From Sphingobacteriaceae bacterium GW460-11-11-14-LB5 (GTDB lineage: Bacteria; Bacteroidota; Bacteroidia; Sphingobacteriales; Sphingobacteriaceae), in the NCBI GenBank assembly GCA_002151545.1, contig CP021237.1:1736001-1800000 (forward strand): DNA of 64,000 nt, read 5' to 3'. Made by a program: the position numbers and the translations under genes. Under the pieces are notes generated by a model. The model was not told the origin of the DNA and did not search any database. It worked only from the letters and a program-made list of their open reading frames with translations. Of the stretch, positions 27,614 through 37,365 are shown in pieces (positions within the stretch are counted from its first letter, which is position 1; each line of letters starts with the position of its first letter).

Positions 27614-29995
27614 TTATCTGTTGTTTTTTTTCTCTTTATCCAAAACCGTAAAAGTTTGTACCAGCCTTTCACCGTTTTCATCCACTAAGGTTAAAGTATG
27701 TTTACCTGGCGACGGACTAATAGCCAATTGATGAAAATTAGTGGTGGTGCTCACGTATTCATTATCGATATGCCAATATATTTTAGCACCTGGATTTCTG
27801 TGCGCTGCATTAATCACAATTTTACCTCTTGTCCCGTCCAGCTCCAAGGGAATATAAACTATGGCGTTATTTTTAGGGTAAATTACTTCCATTACGCTAT
27901 TACCGCCTGAAAGGTCACAGCCATCTTTAAAAGGAGGGAGGGATTTGTAATCGCTATTTTTTATTTTGTAGTAATATTCCATTGCTGGTGGTAAAATAAA
28001 CCAGCTTTTGTGTTGCATATGGGTAATACTTTCACATTGATCGGTTACCCGGTAAGTACCGGTATGGTCTAAATGAACCAGTTTATGGAAGGGGCAAACT
28101 GCCGTTTTTTCTCCTGATACAGGCACCAATTCTTCTGCAACATTGGTACAGTATTCTCCAGCTTTATAACCACTCTGCTTGCAGATTTTTATCTTTTTTA
28201 ATTTGGTGGTTGGTGTTTCAAACCATTTTCCGTTGGGCAATAACCTGAAAATATCGAATAAAACTGGAGCAGCGGCTTCAATTCCAACCAGGCCAGGTCT
28301 TCCCTCGCCATCGGCATTGCCTACCCAAACACAAACCACATAATTTGGCGTTAAACCAATGGCCCAGGCATCGCGAAAACCAAAACTTGTACCTGTTTTC
28401 CATGCTACTCTTTGCGATGAAGAAAATTGTTCCCATAAGCCTTCATCACCTGGACGCATTACCTCTTCCATTGCATTAAAAGTTGCCCAAATGGAGCCGT
28501 GGTCTAAAAAGGATGTACGTTGATAATCTTTTTCATCTTTACCGTCGTTATTGAAATAGCTTGCAGGTTTATAATCTTCAGGATTATACAAGCCTTTATA
28601 GGTGTTAAAATGATTCAGGGTGCGTACCATTCCCATATAGGTATTGGCCAGGTCCCACATCGTCACTTCGCTACCGCCTAAAATTAACGACAAACCATAA
28701 TGATCTGCCGGCTGGTTCAGCGTTCCTATGCCCAGTTTTTTGAGTTTATCATAAAAACGTTCATACTTGTATTGTTGCAGCATTTTTACCGCAGGGATGT
28801 TTAGCGAACGGCTCAACGCTTTATCGGCGGCAATGGCACCATCATAACCCAGATCGTAATTTTGTGGCGAATAACCCGCTATTTGAGTCGGGATATCAGG
28901 AATTAAGGTGTGCGGCATTATGAAGCCGTCATTCAGCATACTGGCGTAAAGCAAGGGTTTTAAGGTACTGCCAGGACTGCGTGGTGCCTTAATCATGTCA
29001 ACATGACTTTGTAGGTCGGCATTTTCCGGTTGATAGATATTGCCTACGTAACTTACCACCCGGCCAGTTCTGGCATCGAATACCAGGGCCGAAATATTGT
29101 TAATGTCGTTTGCCCGGTAACGGTTATTGTATCGTTTTAATATGGCATTGACTTTAAGTTGTATATTTTCATCTAAGGTAGATGTGATTCTGGTGGAAGG
29201 GATTTTAAGACTTGCCTGTTCTACCTTAAAGCGGTTTAATAAATGCGGCGCATTTTGTGGCAAGGGCATAGGCTTGCCCGGAACAGGTTCCAGCTTAGCT
29301 AAGTTCGCCGTTGCCTGATCGATGTATTTTAGTTTTGCCAGCTTATCTAATAAATCGTTTCTCTTTTTAATTAATCTTGTCGAGTTTTTACCAGGATGAA
29401 CCAATGAAGGACTATTTGGGAGTACGGCTAATGTTGCCATTTCGCCCCATGAAAGGGTTTTGGCATTGCGACCATAATAGCGCCAGCTCGCTGCTTCTAA
29501 ACCGACAACATTACTTCCAAATGGGGCATTAGCGGCATACAAACCAATAATTTCTTCTTTCGAATACCTTATTTCTAAGCGTAGGGCTAAAATCACTTCC
29601 AAAAATTTTTGCCAAAGCGTTCGGTCTTGTTTTCGCGATAAACGGACTACCTGCATGGTTAATGTGCTGCCGCCACTGACCACAGCCTTTGCCTTCCAAT
29701 TTTGCCGCATCGCCCTGCTCATGGCCAAAAAATCGATGCCGAAGTGGCTATAAAACCGCTTATCCTCGAAAGCAATAATGCAATCCTTAAATTTTACCGG
29801 AACACTGTCTGCAACAGGGAAGCGCCATTGTCCATCGCTGGCAATGGCTGCACTTAATAAATTGCCATTGCTGGCTTCAATTACAAAGGAAGTAGGCGTT
29901 TTGAATAATTTTGAGGGCAGCGAAAAGAGAAATGCCAGAAGCAGGGCAAAGCAAAAAAGATCGGAAATGAGGAAAGCTTTTGGGATTTTGTTCAT
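27614..29995 (-). CDS. pbpC: Penicillin-binding protein 1C
   Basis: This 793-residue bifunctional peptidoglycan synthase is anchored by an N-terminal membrane segment (about residues 8-27). The GT51 glycosyltransferase domain shows FEDKRFYSHFG (catalytic Glu77) and GGSTLTMQVVR (108-118). The transpeptidase domain has SPGSTLKP (Ser343, Lys346), SRSLN (SxN at 397-399) and WKTGTSFGFRDAW. The C-terminus, about residues 700-793, is the penicillin-binding protein 1C C-terminal (BiPBP_C) beta domain. PbpC is commonly encoded beside an alpha-2-macroglobulin, and here one lies on the same strand about 1.5 kb upstream, separated by two genes. Confidence 0.95.
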   Translation of the reverse strand: MNKIPKAFLISDLFCFALLLAFLFSLPSKLFKTPTSFVIEASNGNLLSAAIASDGQWRFPVADSVPVKFKDCIIAFEDKRFYSHFGIDFLAMSRAMRQNWKAKAVVSGGSTLTMQVVRLSRKQDRTLWQKFLEVILALRLEIRYSKEEIIGLYAANAPFGSNVVGLEAASWRYYGRNAKTLSWGEMATLAVLPNSPSLVHPGKNSTRLIKKRNDLLDKLAKLKYIDQATANLAKLEPVPGKPMPLPQNAPHLLNRFKVEQASLKIPSTRITSTLDENIQLKVNAILKRYNNRYRANDINNISALVFDARTGRVVSYVGNIYQPENADLQSHVDMIKAPRSPGSTLKPLLYASMLNDGFIMPHTLIPDIPTQIAGYSPQNYDLGYDGAIAADKALSRSLNIPAVKMLQQYKYERFYDKLKKLGIGTLNQPADHYGLSLILGGSEVTMWDLANTYMGMVRTLNHFNTYKGLYNPEDYKPASYFNNDGKDEKDYQRTSFLDHGSIWATFNAMEEVMRPGDEGLWEQFSSSQRVAWKTGTSFGFRDAWAIGLTPNYVVCVWVGNADGEGRPGLVGIEAAAPVLFDIFRLLPNGKWFETPTTKLKKIKICKQSGYKAGEYCTNVAEELVPVSGEKTAVCPFHKLVHLDHTGTYRVTDQCESITHMQHKSWFILPPAMEYYYKIKNSDYKSLPPFKDGCDLSGGNSVMEVIYPKNNAIVYIPLELDGTRGKIVINAAHRNPGAKIYWHIDNEYVSTTTNFHQLAISPSPGKHTLTLVDENGERLVQTFTVLDKEKKNNR

Positions 29996-30134
29996 TTAAT
30001 TTTTAACGCTGGTTTTATCGCCTCGTTAAGACGTTTATTATCTTTTTATTTTCGAAAGTCGTAGCGTGACGCTACACTAGATACAGTCTTAAAATATTTG
30101 ATCTCGATTTGGTAAGCTTAGGCGCTTGAAAAAT

Positions 30135-30770
30135 TTATTTATCAAGTGCCTTAATTAATATGGCTTCAAAAACAGGCTGAAAGTGGATTAAAACTTTATC
30201 GTTTATAAGTTTGTAATTTTCTTTATCAAAAACCACATCATCGAATTTTTGATTTTTGTAACCAGGCTCCAGGAGTACTTTAAAATCATTGCTTCCTTTT
30301 AAATACCTGATGATCGAAAAATTATAGAACAACATCGGTCGTTTATCATACATGCTCAATGTTGCAATGCCAAAATCGTGATCGAAACCAAAAAACATTT
30401 GCATAGGATCTGTTAAGGTGTAGGCATTTTTTGTTCTGATAATGATAATCTGATCCAGGTTATTTTTAATACAGAAATCTTCAGCATAGGCAACCATTTT
30501 TTTGTATTTATATCGCTGAGAAAAATACTCAAGTTCTTTAAAATCAAAATTTTCTAATTCCTTATTTTCAATATTTTTTTTATTTAGATAAGTAGTCAAA
30601 TAAGTTAACAGATTAAAATTTAGGTCATTTTCGGCAAGTACTTTTGGCTTAAATGCCCCTTTAAGGTAAACATATCCCATCTGGTAGTTACTGTCGGATA
30701 CAATTGCGGTTTTTTGTGCGATTGAACACAAGGGAATAAAAAAAACAAGAATTGTAAATATAATTTTCAT
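30135..30770 (-). CDS. Small secreted protein of unknown function
   Basis: The start is placed at the ATG at 30770, so that the protein begins MKIIFTILVFFIPLCSIAQ, a clear signal peptide. A start 15 codons upstream would add a non-hydrophobic leader and begin inside a REP-like palindrome, so it is rejected. The mature part of about 190 residues has alternating beta strands and helices, with IIIIRTKNAY near its centre, and a late EPGYKNQ segment. I do not recognise the family. It lies between pbpC and the RAYT gene on the same strand. Confidence 0.7.
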   Translation of the reverse strand: MKIIFTILVFFIPLCSIAQKTAIVSDSNYQMGYVYLKGAFKPKVLAENDLNFNLLTYLTTYLNKKNIENKELENFDFKELEYFSQRYKYKKMVAYAEDFCIKNNLDQIIIIRTKNAYTLTDPMQMFFGFDHDFGIATLSMYDKRPMLFYNFSIIRYLKGSNDFKVLLEPGYKNQKFDDVVFDKENYKLINDKVLIHFQPVFEAILIKALDK

Positions 30771-30800
30771 TTGGGCTGATTTCTGTTTTGCTATTGCAAT

Positions 30801-30820
30801 GGTTTGTGTCTCCACGAACC
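30801..30820. repeat. REP-like palindrome, copy 1
   Basis: The sequence ggtttgtgtctccacgaacc is an imperfect 8-bp inverted repeat around a TCTC loop. It lies just downstream of the RAYT stop codon. It matches the copy at 31518-31537 at 19 of 20 positions, so it is one of at least three related palindromes flanking the transposase gene. Confidence 0.75.
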
Positions 30821-30831
30821 ACTTTATGTGT

Positions 30832-31389
30832 TTATAAAAATTCTAATCTTAAATCCCTTAAAAACGAATAATTAGTTTTGTTCTTTTCGTAAAAGGAAGC
30901 TGATGAGTATAAATAATCTTCTGGTTCTGTTGCTAATTGCCAATGCTCCGTACAAGGGTTATTATGCAAATAATCCAGTTTTTGATATGCAACTTCTGGA
31001 GTATATAAATGTATTGCTAAAGGATCTCTTTGCCAAAATTCATAATTTTTATTAATGGAATTTGTATGATAATTATTGAGCTCATTTGGACTTAATAGTT
31101 TTTTGAACTCATGCGCTGAGTATTTTAAAAAAGAGCCTTGTGCTGTTTCTTTCCCATTTAATTCATTGATTCTCCATATGGTGTGAATATGATTAGGCAT
31201 AATTACAAATGCGAAAACATCAATCTTATTTAATCTACTCAGGTATTCAAATGAATTCAATATGATGTCCTTAAATTCATTTCTATACAATAATTTTTGC
31301 CATTTATTTATAGTTGCTGTCCAAAAGTAAATTTGTCCGATTTCAATGTAATTCTTTCTTCTGGCTTCAAATAATTTATCCATTGTCAT
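30832..31389 (-). CDS. REP-associated tyrosine transposase (RAYT, Y1_Tnp/IS200-like)
   Basis: This 185-residue HUH-type single-strand nuclease carries the metal-binding His-x-His in FVIMPNHIHTIW (H67, H69). The catalytic Tyr is probably in the helix before LHNNP (Y135 or Y140). RAYTs lack the terminal ends of true IS200 elements and instead act on short palindromes (REPs) spread in the genome. Here REP-like palindromes lie on both sides, at 30801-30820, 31444-31463 and 31518-31537, which supports that role. The protein has typical length with no frameshift, so it is probably intact. Confidence 0.9.
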   Translation of the reverse strand: MTMDKLFEARRKNYIEIGQIYFWTATINKWQKLLYRNEFKDIILNSFEYLSRLNKIDVFAFVIMPNHIHTIWRINELNGKETAQGSFLKYSAHEFKKLLSPNELNNYHTNSINKNYEFWQRDPLAIHLYTPEVAYQKLDYLHNNPCTEHWQLATEPEDYLYSSASFYEKNKTNYSFLRDLRLEFL

Positions 31390-31397
31390 TAAATTTC

Positions 31398-31417
31398 GGT
31401 TTACGGAGATACAATGT
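31398..31417. repeat. Degenerate REP-like copy
   Basis: This 20-bp stretch (ggtttacggagatacaatgt), just upstream of the RAYT start, matches the 31444-31463 palindrome at roughly 12 or 13 of 20 positions and keeps the CGGAGA centre. It has lost most of its dyad symmetry. It could be a decayed REP, and the call is weak. Confidence 0.35.
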
Positions 31418-31443
31418 GGACTGGCTGTGTTTTTTCAAGTTTC

Positions 31444-31463
31444 GGTTCGCGGAGACACGAACC
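31444..31463. repeat. REP-like palindrome, copy 2 (inverted)
   Basis: ggttcgcggagacacgaacc is the reverse complement, with one change, of the palindrome at 31518-31537. The two lie head to head about 55 bp apart, like the paired REPs of a BIME. Between them the 14-bp phrase aaaactttatgcca occurs twice (31483-31496 and 31503-31516). Confidence 0.75.
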
Positions 31464-31517
31464 GAGGCTTTAGAAATATATTAAAACTTTATGCCAGAAA
31501 TAAAAACTTTATGCCAT

Positions 31518-31537
31518 GGTTCGTGTCTCCACGAACC
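31518..31537. repeat. REP-like palindrome, copy 3
   Basis: ggttcgtgtctccacgaacc has perfect 8-bp arms (GGTTCGTG/CACGAACC) around a TCTC loop. It lies just downstream of the stop codon of the macroglobulin gene (on the - strand, 31561). It is the cleanest copy and can serve as the reference for the family. Confidence 0.8.
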
Positions 31538-31560
31538 ATTAGCAATTTATATTAATCTTC

Positions 31561-34500
31561 TTACTTCACCACTTGCACCCATTTACCCGCTTCTGTGGCC
31601 GAGATATCATTATTGTACATCGCTTCGCATTGAACGGCTGATAAATAGTATTTCCCTAAATAAGAAGCATTAAGCAGTACTTTATACACCAGGCTTTCAC
31701 CTTCTCTTACATTAAAATAGGTGAAAACACGGTCATCTCTGATATCCTGATAAGTAAACGGCGAAGAAGCTAAAATACTTTGGTTATCGTTAACGCGGGT
31801 ATTGATGATTTCCCAGCCTGAAGGGAAAATCTGCGTCAGCGCCATTTGTTCGTAATAACCCATTCTGCCAGGATTTTTTACGGTTACTTCTGCATAGAAA
31901 TCAGTTCCTTGTTTTAAAGTTGTAGGATCCAGGACCTTGCCATTTAAACGTTTGTAAGTGACGTTCATATCCAATACCTCCGGACGGTTTGGCAAGAAAT
32001 TATTCTGACCGGCAATTGGTTGTCCTTCTAAAACCAAACGAACAAACAATACATTATTGCCGTTATTGGAAACCGAAGCCATGTTGCCTTTAAAGTTTAT
32101 TGGTGTACTGTTGAGGTATTGGTTTGAGTTTACAGGTACCGATTTTCCATCCAGTACATACTGATATTGCAGTTTATTTGCCGATTGGTTTGAACCACAG
32201 AATTTGGCAATGGCCAATAAACTATAAGCGGTTGTTTGTGTGCTGTACCAGGTATTTTCGCCCAGTTTAGCCGCTAAAGGTTGTAATAAACTGGCAGCTT
32301 TTGCTTTCTGACCGAGTAGGGTTAGGGTTTCTAAAATCATGGCCTGATCACGGACATCGGAGCCATAAGTTCCGCCCAATTGTTTATAAGCCTGGATGGA
32401 GGTATCTAAACCTCTGATCATATTTTGGGCAACATCATTTTGTCCGGCCAGTTTATAGGCCGCTGCCAATCGCCATTTTGCAGCGATTGATAAGTATTCA
32501 AAAGCTTTTAAACGGTTCATGGCTGCCATTTCTGGTTTTTTAGCTAAGGCAAGCATGTACAAACGATAAGCCTGAGACAAATCTCCGCCATAAAAATTAT
32601 TACTGTTTGGTGCCCAGTTTGCTGCTTTTGATTTTTGAAAGCGTAACAGTTCATCCAAAAGACCAACAGGCAGGGTATAACCCGCATTTTGTGCTTCAAC
32701 TAAGAAATGACCGGCATAATTGCTTCCCCATTCGTCAGAAGTACCTTCGCCAGGCCAGTAAGATAAACCGCCATCTGTAGTCTGGAAACCTTTGATTCGG
32801 TTTATTCCGGCTTTAATATTTTTCTCTGTTGTTGCTTTTTGCTGTTCGTTTAATGGACTCAACCTATCTAAAAATAGTTGAGGGAATATACCCGAAGTAG
32901 TCTGCTCAATGCAGCCATGTGGATATTGAATGAGGTAACCTAATCTTTTACCAAGGTTGATTGCAGGTATCGAAGAGACTTCTAGTGAGCCTGAATTTGT
33001 TCCCGTCATGCCGATTGGTAAATAATTTACTGCCCATTTGGTATGAGGCTGAACAGTTGCCGACACCACATTGGTTACGTAAGGATTTGGATTTCTGATA
33101 TCCATTTCCACATCGTAAACCGTTTTTTCAGCTCCGCTTTGTGCAACCACTTTTACTTTGGCGATACCCACTGTGTTTGGCGCTTTAACTTCAAAATAGG
33201 TCATCTGTTCGCCTGTTTGTTTGTAGTAAAGCTGTTGTTTGTTGCTGCCCTGAACAATTAAATTACTCGCCTGGAGTTGTACGGACACATTTTTAAGGTT
33301 GTTCTCTGTGGCAAAAACGGTTACTGGTAAGGTGAAACTTTCTCCCGGACCAATAACCCTTGGTAAGGTAGCTAAAACCATTAATGGCTTTTTAACCTGA
33401 ACCGATTTTTCGGTAAAACCATAGGCCGCATCTTGTCCGGCAACGACCATAGCCCTTACTGCTCCAATGTACTGTGGTAAGTTAAATTTGTGTGTTTTAC
33501 TTTCGCCTTTACCAATAGTAAATGGCCCCATAAATTTAACCACTGCTTTAAAACGGTTGGCTTTTGCAGGATTTAAGTTCTTGTTGATGCTGCCATCACC
33601 ACCAATACTTAAAATACGTTCCAGATTTCCTCCCCATGCACCTAATACATAGTCGAATAAATCCCAGGTTTTAACGCCTAAACCTTCGCGGGCATAAAAT
33701 GCACTGTGTGGATCTGGTGTTTTAAAACGGGTTAAGTCCAGCAAACCTTCGTCAACCAAAGCAATGGTATAGGTCATCGCTTTACCATTCTGCTCGCCGA
33801 CAGTGATGCTGTTTTCAGTTTCCGGTTTGATTTTATCGGCCATTTTAATGGTCGGTTTTAGAATAGTTTGCGGATCTTCTACAGAAAGCGGAATAGCACC
33901 ATACATCCTGATCGGTAAATCGTTTACCGTTTGGGCATGAGGTTGTAGTAAAGTGATATTGGCAAAAACGTTAGGTGCCATTTCTTTCTCTGCCTTAAAT
34001 TTAAATTGCGTTTGTCCGGCTTTGGTATCTACCCAGAAGGTTTTTAATACACGGCTTCCATTTTCAATAGAAATTAATGCCCTTCCATTTTTACCCGTTG
34101 GGATAGTTAATGTAATATCTTCTCCAACGGTGAATTTTTCTTTGTTGGCTGTGAACGATAACATAGAGGCTTCTGTTGGATTGCTGCCTTGCTCACGCTG
34201 TGCCCAGCCCGGCCAATCTACATAAACAGATTTCCCGGTAACATGTCCGCCATTAACGTCGCGTACCAAAATCAAATAACGGCCCCATTCCGGTTCATCT
34301 ACGCGTAAATTCCAGCTTCCTTTTCCATTAAATAAATTTAACTGATGCGTTTCTACTAATTTGTTAAACTGGTTTTGGGTAAAGTTTGCGTAAGTGTACT
34401 GGTCATCTTGTTCCCACCACCAGCGCCATTGTGTTTTATATAATTCTACTTGGACTGTTTTAGTACCGCTTAACAGTTTTCCGTCGGTATTTACGTTTAC

Positions 34501-37152
34501 GATTTCTATTTTATGGTCTTTGCCCGTAACCAGCATACCGCTTAAACGATCACCTTTCTCCGGACGGATGCCTAAATAACTGCTGTATACATGATAAGGG
34601 ATGCTGAAATTATCGATGCTGAAATTGCCGCCTGGTTCGAAAACTTTCGTGGTGAAATTCGCCCTCAACACGCCTGGTGCCGTATTGTTTTCGTTTAAAT
34701 TGGTGTTAATCTGCGCTGTTCCAGCTGCATTTAACGTGCCTTCGAAAATGGTTTTAACCTGCGATTCGAAGTTAACCGTAGGATTATCGAAACTAAACCC
34801 CTCAAAGCCCTTAAATTTGGTTTCAGTAGTATTTAAGTTTACATCAACCTTGGCTTTTAAATTCTGTGCAACGGCACCAAACAGCCATTTGGCCGATAGG
34901 GTAGCGGCTGATGTTCCTGCGCTTAAATATGTTCTATTGCCTACATTGAAATCAATTTTCAAACGGTTTGGCATAACGGTTTCAATTTTTAAGGTTTTGG
35001 TAAATGTAGCACCACCGGCTTTAACTTTCGCCATCCAGTTACCAGTAGGTGCTGTACTTTCAGTAGCGGTTTTGAAGGTATAAAATCCATTTAAGGGTTT
35101 GCCATTAATCAATCTTTTGTAAAGCTGACCTTTAGGGTTATAGAACTCCATGGTTACCGGATAATTCGCAGGAAGTTTTTTGAGTTTGTCTTCCAGAACG
35201 AAAGAAACAAATAAACTGTCGCCTGGTCGCCAAACGCCGCGTTCGCCATAAATAAAACCTTTTAAGCCACTTTGGACTACGTCACCGCCCACATCGAACC
35301 TGCTTAAAGGAAGTGAGCTCCCGTCGTCTAATTTAAGGTAACCGCGCTCTGAGCCATTTTTAGCAATCAATAAAAAAGGTTGGCGTTTCAGGTCAAAACT
35401 TGCAAAACCGTCGCCATCTGTTTTAGTGGTGAAAATGATCTGTTTCTGGTAATCCATTAATTCCAGGTTTACACCACTTAATGGTTTTGCTGTCAATAAA
35501 TCTGTAGCAACAATGAGCATACTGTTATCGTTACCGCGTTTGGCTACCAAACCAATATTCGAAGCAATTAAGTTTCTGCTTGCCCAGCGCTGGTTGGTAT
35601 AAAATGATGGTGTACATGGATTGTCTTTATCATTCCACCTGTAATTTGAAGGGTAATAATTGTTGTATCGCTGCCAAAAATCATCATCTTCATCAATTTT
35701 TTCGCCGTAACCTTCGTCATCTCCGTATTCACTTTCTTCTTCACCATCACCAACTTTTTCTTCTCCTGTTTTACAATTGTAGGCATTGTATTCCTGTCTG
35801 AAAGCAATGGTAACACGGTACATCGCACCTGGCTCGGTACGGATCATCTTGTCAAGATCGAGAGTAAAACGGTTCTTTTTATGGAGGTTAAGGGCTTTAT
35901 CTTCATCTAATCGTATCGTTTTTTGCAAAATAGGTTTTGCCACCCTTCTCAATTCGTTACCATCTTTATAACTATTGGTTTGAAAAAACTGCGGGATGTT
36001 ATTTTCGTAAATTTTGATGACGGTAACATCAACAGCCTTTAAATTAATCGCTTCGAAAGGTAGAACCAGCTTTCCGGAGTTGGGTAAAATCGTACCCGCA
36101 CCAGCAATGGTAACTGCCGGTAATTTATCTTCGAAAACAAGATTGGCCATTTTGCCATTAGCCAGTTTCTTCGCATTGATATTCTCGATCCCCGCATTTA
36201 CATTCAGGCCATAATTTCCTTTAAGTTCTTCTGCGGCATAAACTTTAACCTGACTGGCATCAATGGTATATCTTAAGTCACTCAGATTGCCGAGTGTGAT
36301 CATGCCTGTTAAATCCTGTCCAACACCAACTGGTTCTGAAAACTGTACCAATGCATAATCTTCTTCGCCCTGAATGGCCTTCATGTCCAATATTTCGAAT
36401 TTATTTATGGCCGGAACGCGGATGTCTACTTCTCCCTTTTGTTCAGCATCAATGGCGTCGCCATCCCAATCTATCTTTAAAGTTTGGTCGCTGCCAGTCT
36501 TTTTGATGCTGTCGATGGTAAATTTTGAGGTGTTTTTCGCCAGATCGTGCTGCCATTTAATTTTTAATTTTTGGTCAAAATCCAGTGAAACCGTTTTCTC
36601 TATCTTGCTCGTTTCTTCCACATCAGCAGTAGCCACTTCCCCGGTTAATTTCATGTAATCGAGCGCCGTATTGTTCTGCGAAACCAATCCGTTTTGAGAG
36701 AGCATCATGCCCGGGGTAATTACTTTAAACTCAAAGTCGAAATCTTCCAACCCTTTTTCTGTAGCAGAAACTTCCGAAAGTTTGAATGTAGCTTCGTAGT
36801 TTTTACCCGGTTTAAGATTGTCATCAGGTCTAAATTCGACAGTCTGTGGATCTATCCAATAGGTTTTGCCCGAGATAGAAGGGGAGAAGTCGAAAAGCTC
36901 CCGTGTATCTGCTTTACCCAGGTCCTGCATGCCCGTTGCCGCATTGGCCAGGTGAACCCTGATAAAACTCTTTTTAGAAATGGTTCCAGAGGTATAGGCT
37001 TCGACATATTTTGCATAAGCCTGATTTTCTTCATGGTTTTTTTTCTTTCTATTAAAATAGATAAATACAATTGCCGCTATGGAAACAGCAAGTAATCCGA
37101 TGAAGATAAATTTCTTTTTGGAGGATGACTGGTAGGTGGATGGTTGTTCCAT
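31561..37152 (-). CDS. Bacterial alpha-2-macroglobulin (YfhM-like)
   Basis: This 1863-residue protease-trap protein starts with a short cytoplasmic tail and one transmembrane helix (about 15-33), so it should hang in the periplasm from the inner membrane rather than through a lipobox. It has serial macroglobulin beta domains, a bait region, and the thioester motif PHGCIEQTTSG with Cys1414. The helical thioester domain follows, then the C-terminal receptor-like domain. An acidic, Glu/Asp/Tyr-rich insert occurs at about residues 455-490. In many bacteria this gene sits beside pbpC, and the two are thought to protect and repair the wall together. Here the pair is interrupted by the RAYT unit. 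Confidence 0.93.
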   Translation of the reverse strand: MEQPSTYQSSSKKKFIFIGLLAVSIAAIVFIYFNRKKKNHEENQAYAKYVEAYTSGTISKKSFIRVHLANAATGMQDLGKADTRELFDFSPSISGKTYWIDPQTVEFRPDDNLKPGKNYEATFKLSEVSATEKGLEDFDFEFKVITPGMMLSQNGLVSQNNTALDYMKLTGEVATADVEETSKIEKTVSLDFDQKLKIKWQHDLAKNTSKFTIDSIKKTGSDQTLKIDWDGDAIDAEQKGEVDIRVPAINKFEILDMKAIQGEEDYALVQFSEPVGVGQDLTGMITLGNLSDLRYTIDASQVKVYAAEELKGNYGLNVNAGIENINAKKLANGKMANLVFEDKLPAVTIAGAGTILPNSGKLVLPFEAINLKAVDVTVIKIYENNIPQFFQTNSYKDGNELRRVAKPILQKTIRLDEDKALNLHKKNRFTLDLDKMIRTEPGAMYRVTIAFRQEYNAYNCKTGEEKVGDGEEESEYGDDEGYGEKIDEDDDFWQRYNNYYPSNYRWNDKDNPCTPSFYTNQRWASRNLIASNIGLVAKRGNDNSMLIVATDLLTAKPLSGVNLELMDYQKQIIFTTKTDGDGFASFDLKRQPFLLIAKNGSERGYLKLDDGSSLPLSRFDVGGDVVQSGLKGFIYGERGVWRPGDSLFVSFVLEDKLKKLPANYPVTMEFYNPKGQLYKRLINGKPLNGFYTFKTATESTAPTGNWMAKVKAGGATFTKTLKIETVMPNRLKIDFNVGNRTYLSAGTSAATLSAKWLFGAVAQNLKAKVDVNLNTTETKFKGFEGFSFDNPTVNFESQVKTIFEGTLNAAGTAQINTNLNENNTAPGVLRANFTTKVFEPGGNFSIDNFSIPYHVYSSYLGIRPEKGDRLSGMLVTGKDHKIEIVNVNTDGKLLSGTKTVQVELYKTQWRWWWEQDDQYTYANFTQNQFNKLVETHQLNLFNGKGSWNLRVDEPEWGRYLILVRDVNGGHVTGKSVYVDWPGWAQREQGSNPTEASMLSFTANKEKFTVGEDITLTIPTGKNGRALISIENGSRVLKTFWVDTKAGQTQFKFKAEKEMAPNVFANITLLQPHAQTVNDLPIRMYGAIPLSVEDPQTILKPTIKMADKIKPETENSITVGEQNGKAMTYTIALVDEGLLDLTRFKTPDPHSAFYAREGLGVKTWDLFDYVLGAWGGNLERILSIGGDGSINKNLNPAKANRFKAVVKFMGPFTIGKGESKTHKFNLPQYIGAVRAMVVAGQDAAYGFTEKSVQVKKPLMVLATLPRVIGPGESFTLPVTVFATENNLKNVSVQLQASNLIVQGSNKQQLYYKQTGEQMTYFEVKAPNTVGIAKVKVVAQSGAEKTVYDVEMDIRNPNPYVTNVVSATVQPHTKWAVNYLPIGMTGTNSGSLEVSSIPAINLGKRLGYLIQYPHGCIEQTTSGIFPQLFLDRLSPLNEQQKATTEKNIKAGINRIKGFQTTDGGLSYWPGEGTSDEWGSNYAGHFLVEAQNAGYTLPVGLLDELLRFQKSKAANWAPNSNNFYGGDLSQAYRLYMLALAKKPEMAAMNRLKAFEYLSIAAKWRLAAAYKLAGQNDVAQNMIRGLDTSIQAYKQLGGTYGSDVRDQAMILETLTLLGQKAKAASLLQPLAAKLGENTWYSTQTTAYSLLAIAKFCGSNQSANKLQYQYVLDGKSVPVNSNQYLNSTPINFKGNMASVSNNGNNVLFVRLVLEGQPIAGQNNFLPNRPEVLDMNVTYKRLNGKVLDPTTLKQGTDFYAEVTVKNPGRMGYYEQMALTQIFPSGWEIINTRVNDNQSILASSPFTYQDIRDDRVFTYFNVREGESLVYKVLLNASYLGKYYLSAVQCEAMYNNDISATEAGKWVQVVK

Positions 37153-37365
37153 GTTTGAAATTCGTTAAGATAAATGGGAATATAATGTTCCGGTAAAAGC
37201 AATTGATGTGCCGCAATTGTCCTTTGTAACTAACAATATTATATTCCATCCGAAAATTAACTAAAATTCACGTTAAAATAAATTATGTTGAAAATTAACG
37301 TTTATGGTTTGTTCCTTTGCATGGTTTTGGATAAGTTTACAGCATCAACCTCAATACAACCAGAT

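Noticed and set aside
30061..30075. Palindrome gtagcgt-g-acgctac as a terminator
   Set aside because: The stem is short and no T run follows on either strand, so it was not listed as a terminator, although it may be a protein-binding site.
30771..30815. N-terminal extension of the small secreted protein to the ATG at 30815
   Set aside because: It begins in a REP-like palindrome and would hide a clear signal peptide that starts at 30770.
33953..34225. Reading frames opposite the macroglobulin, sheath, baseplate and topA genes
   Set aside because: They are mirror images of strongly coding sequence, with no domains and no independent start context.
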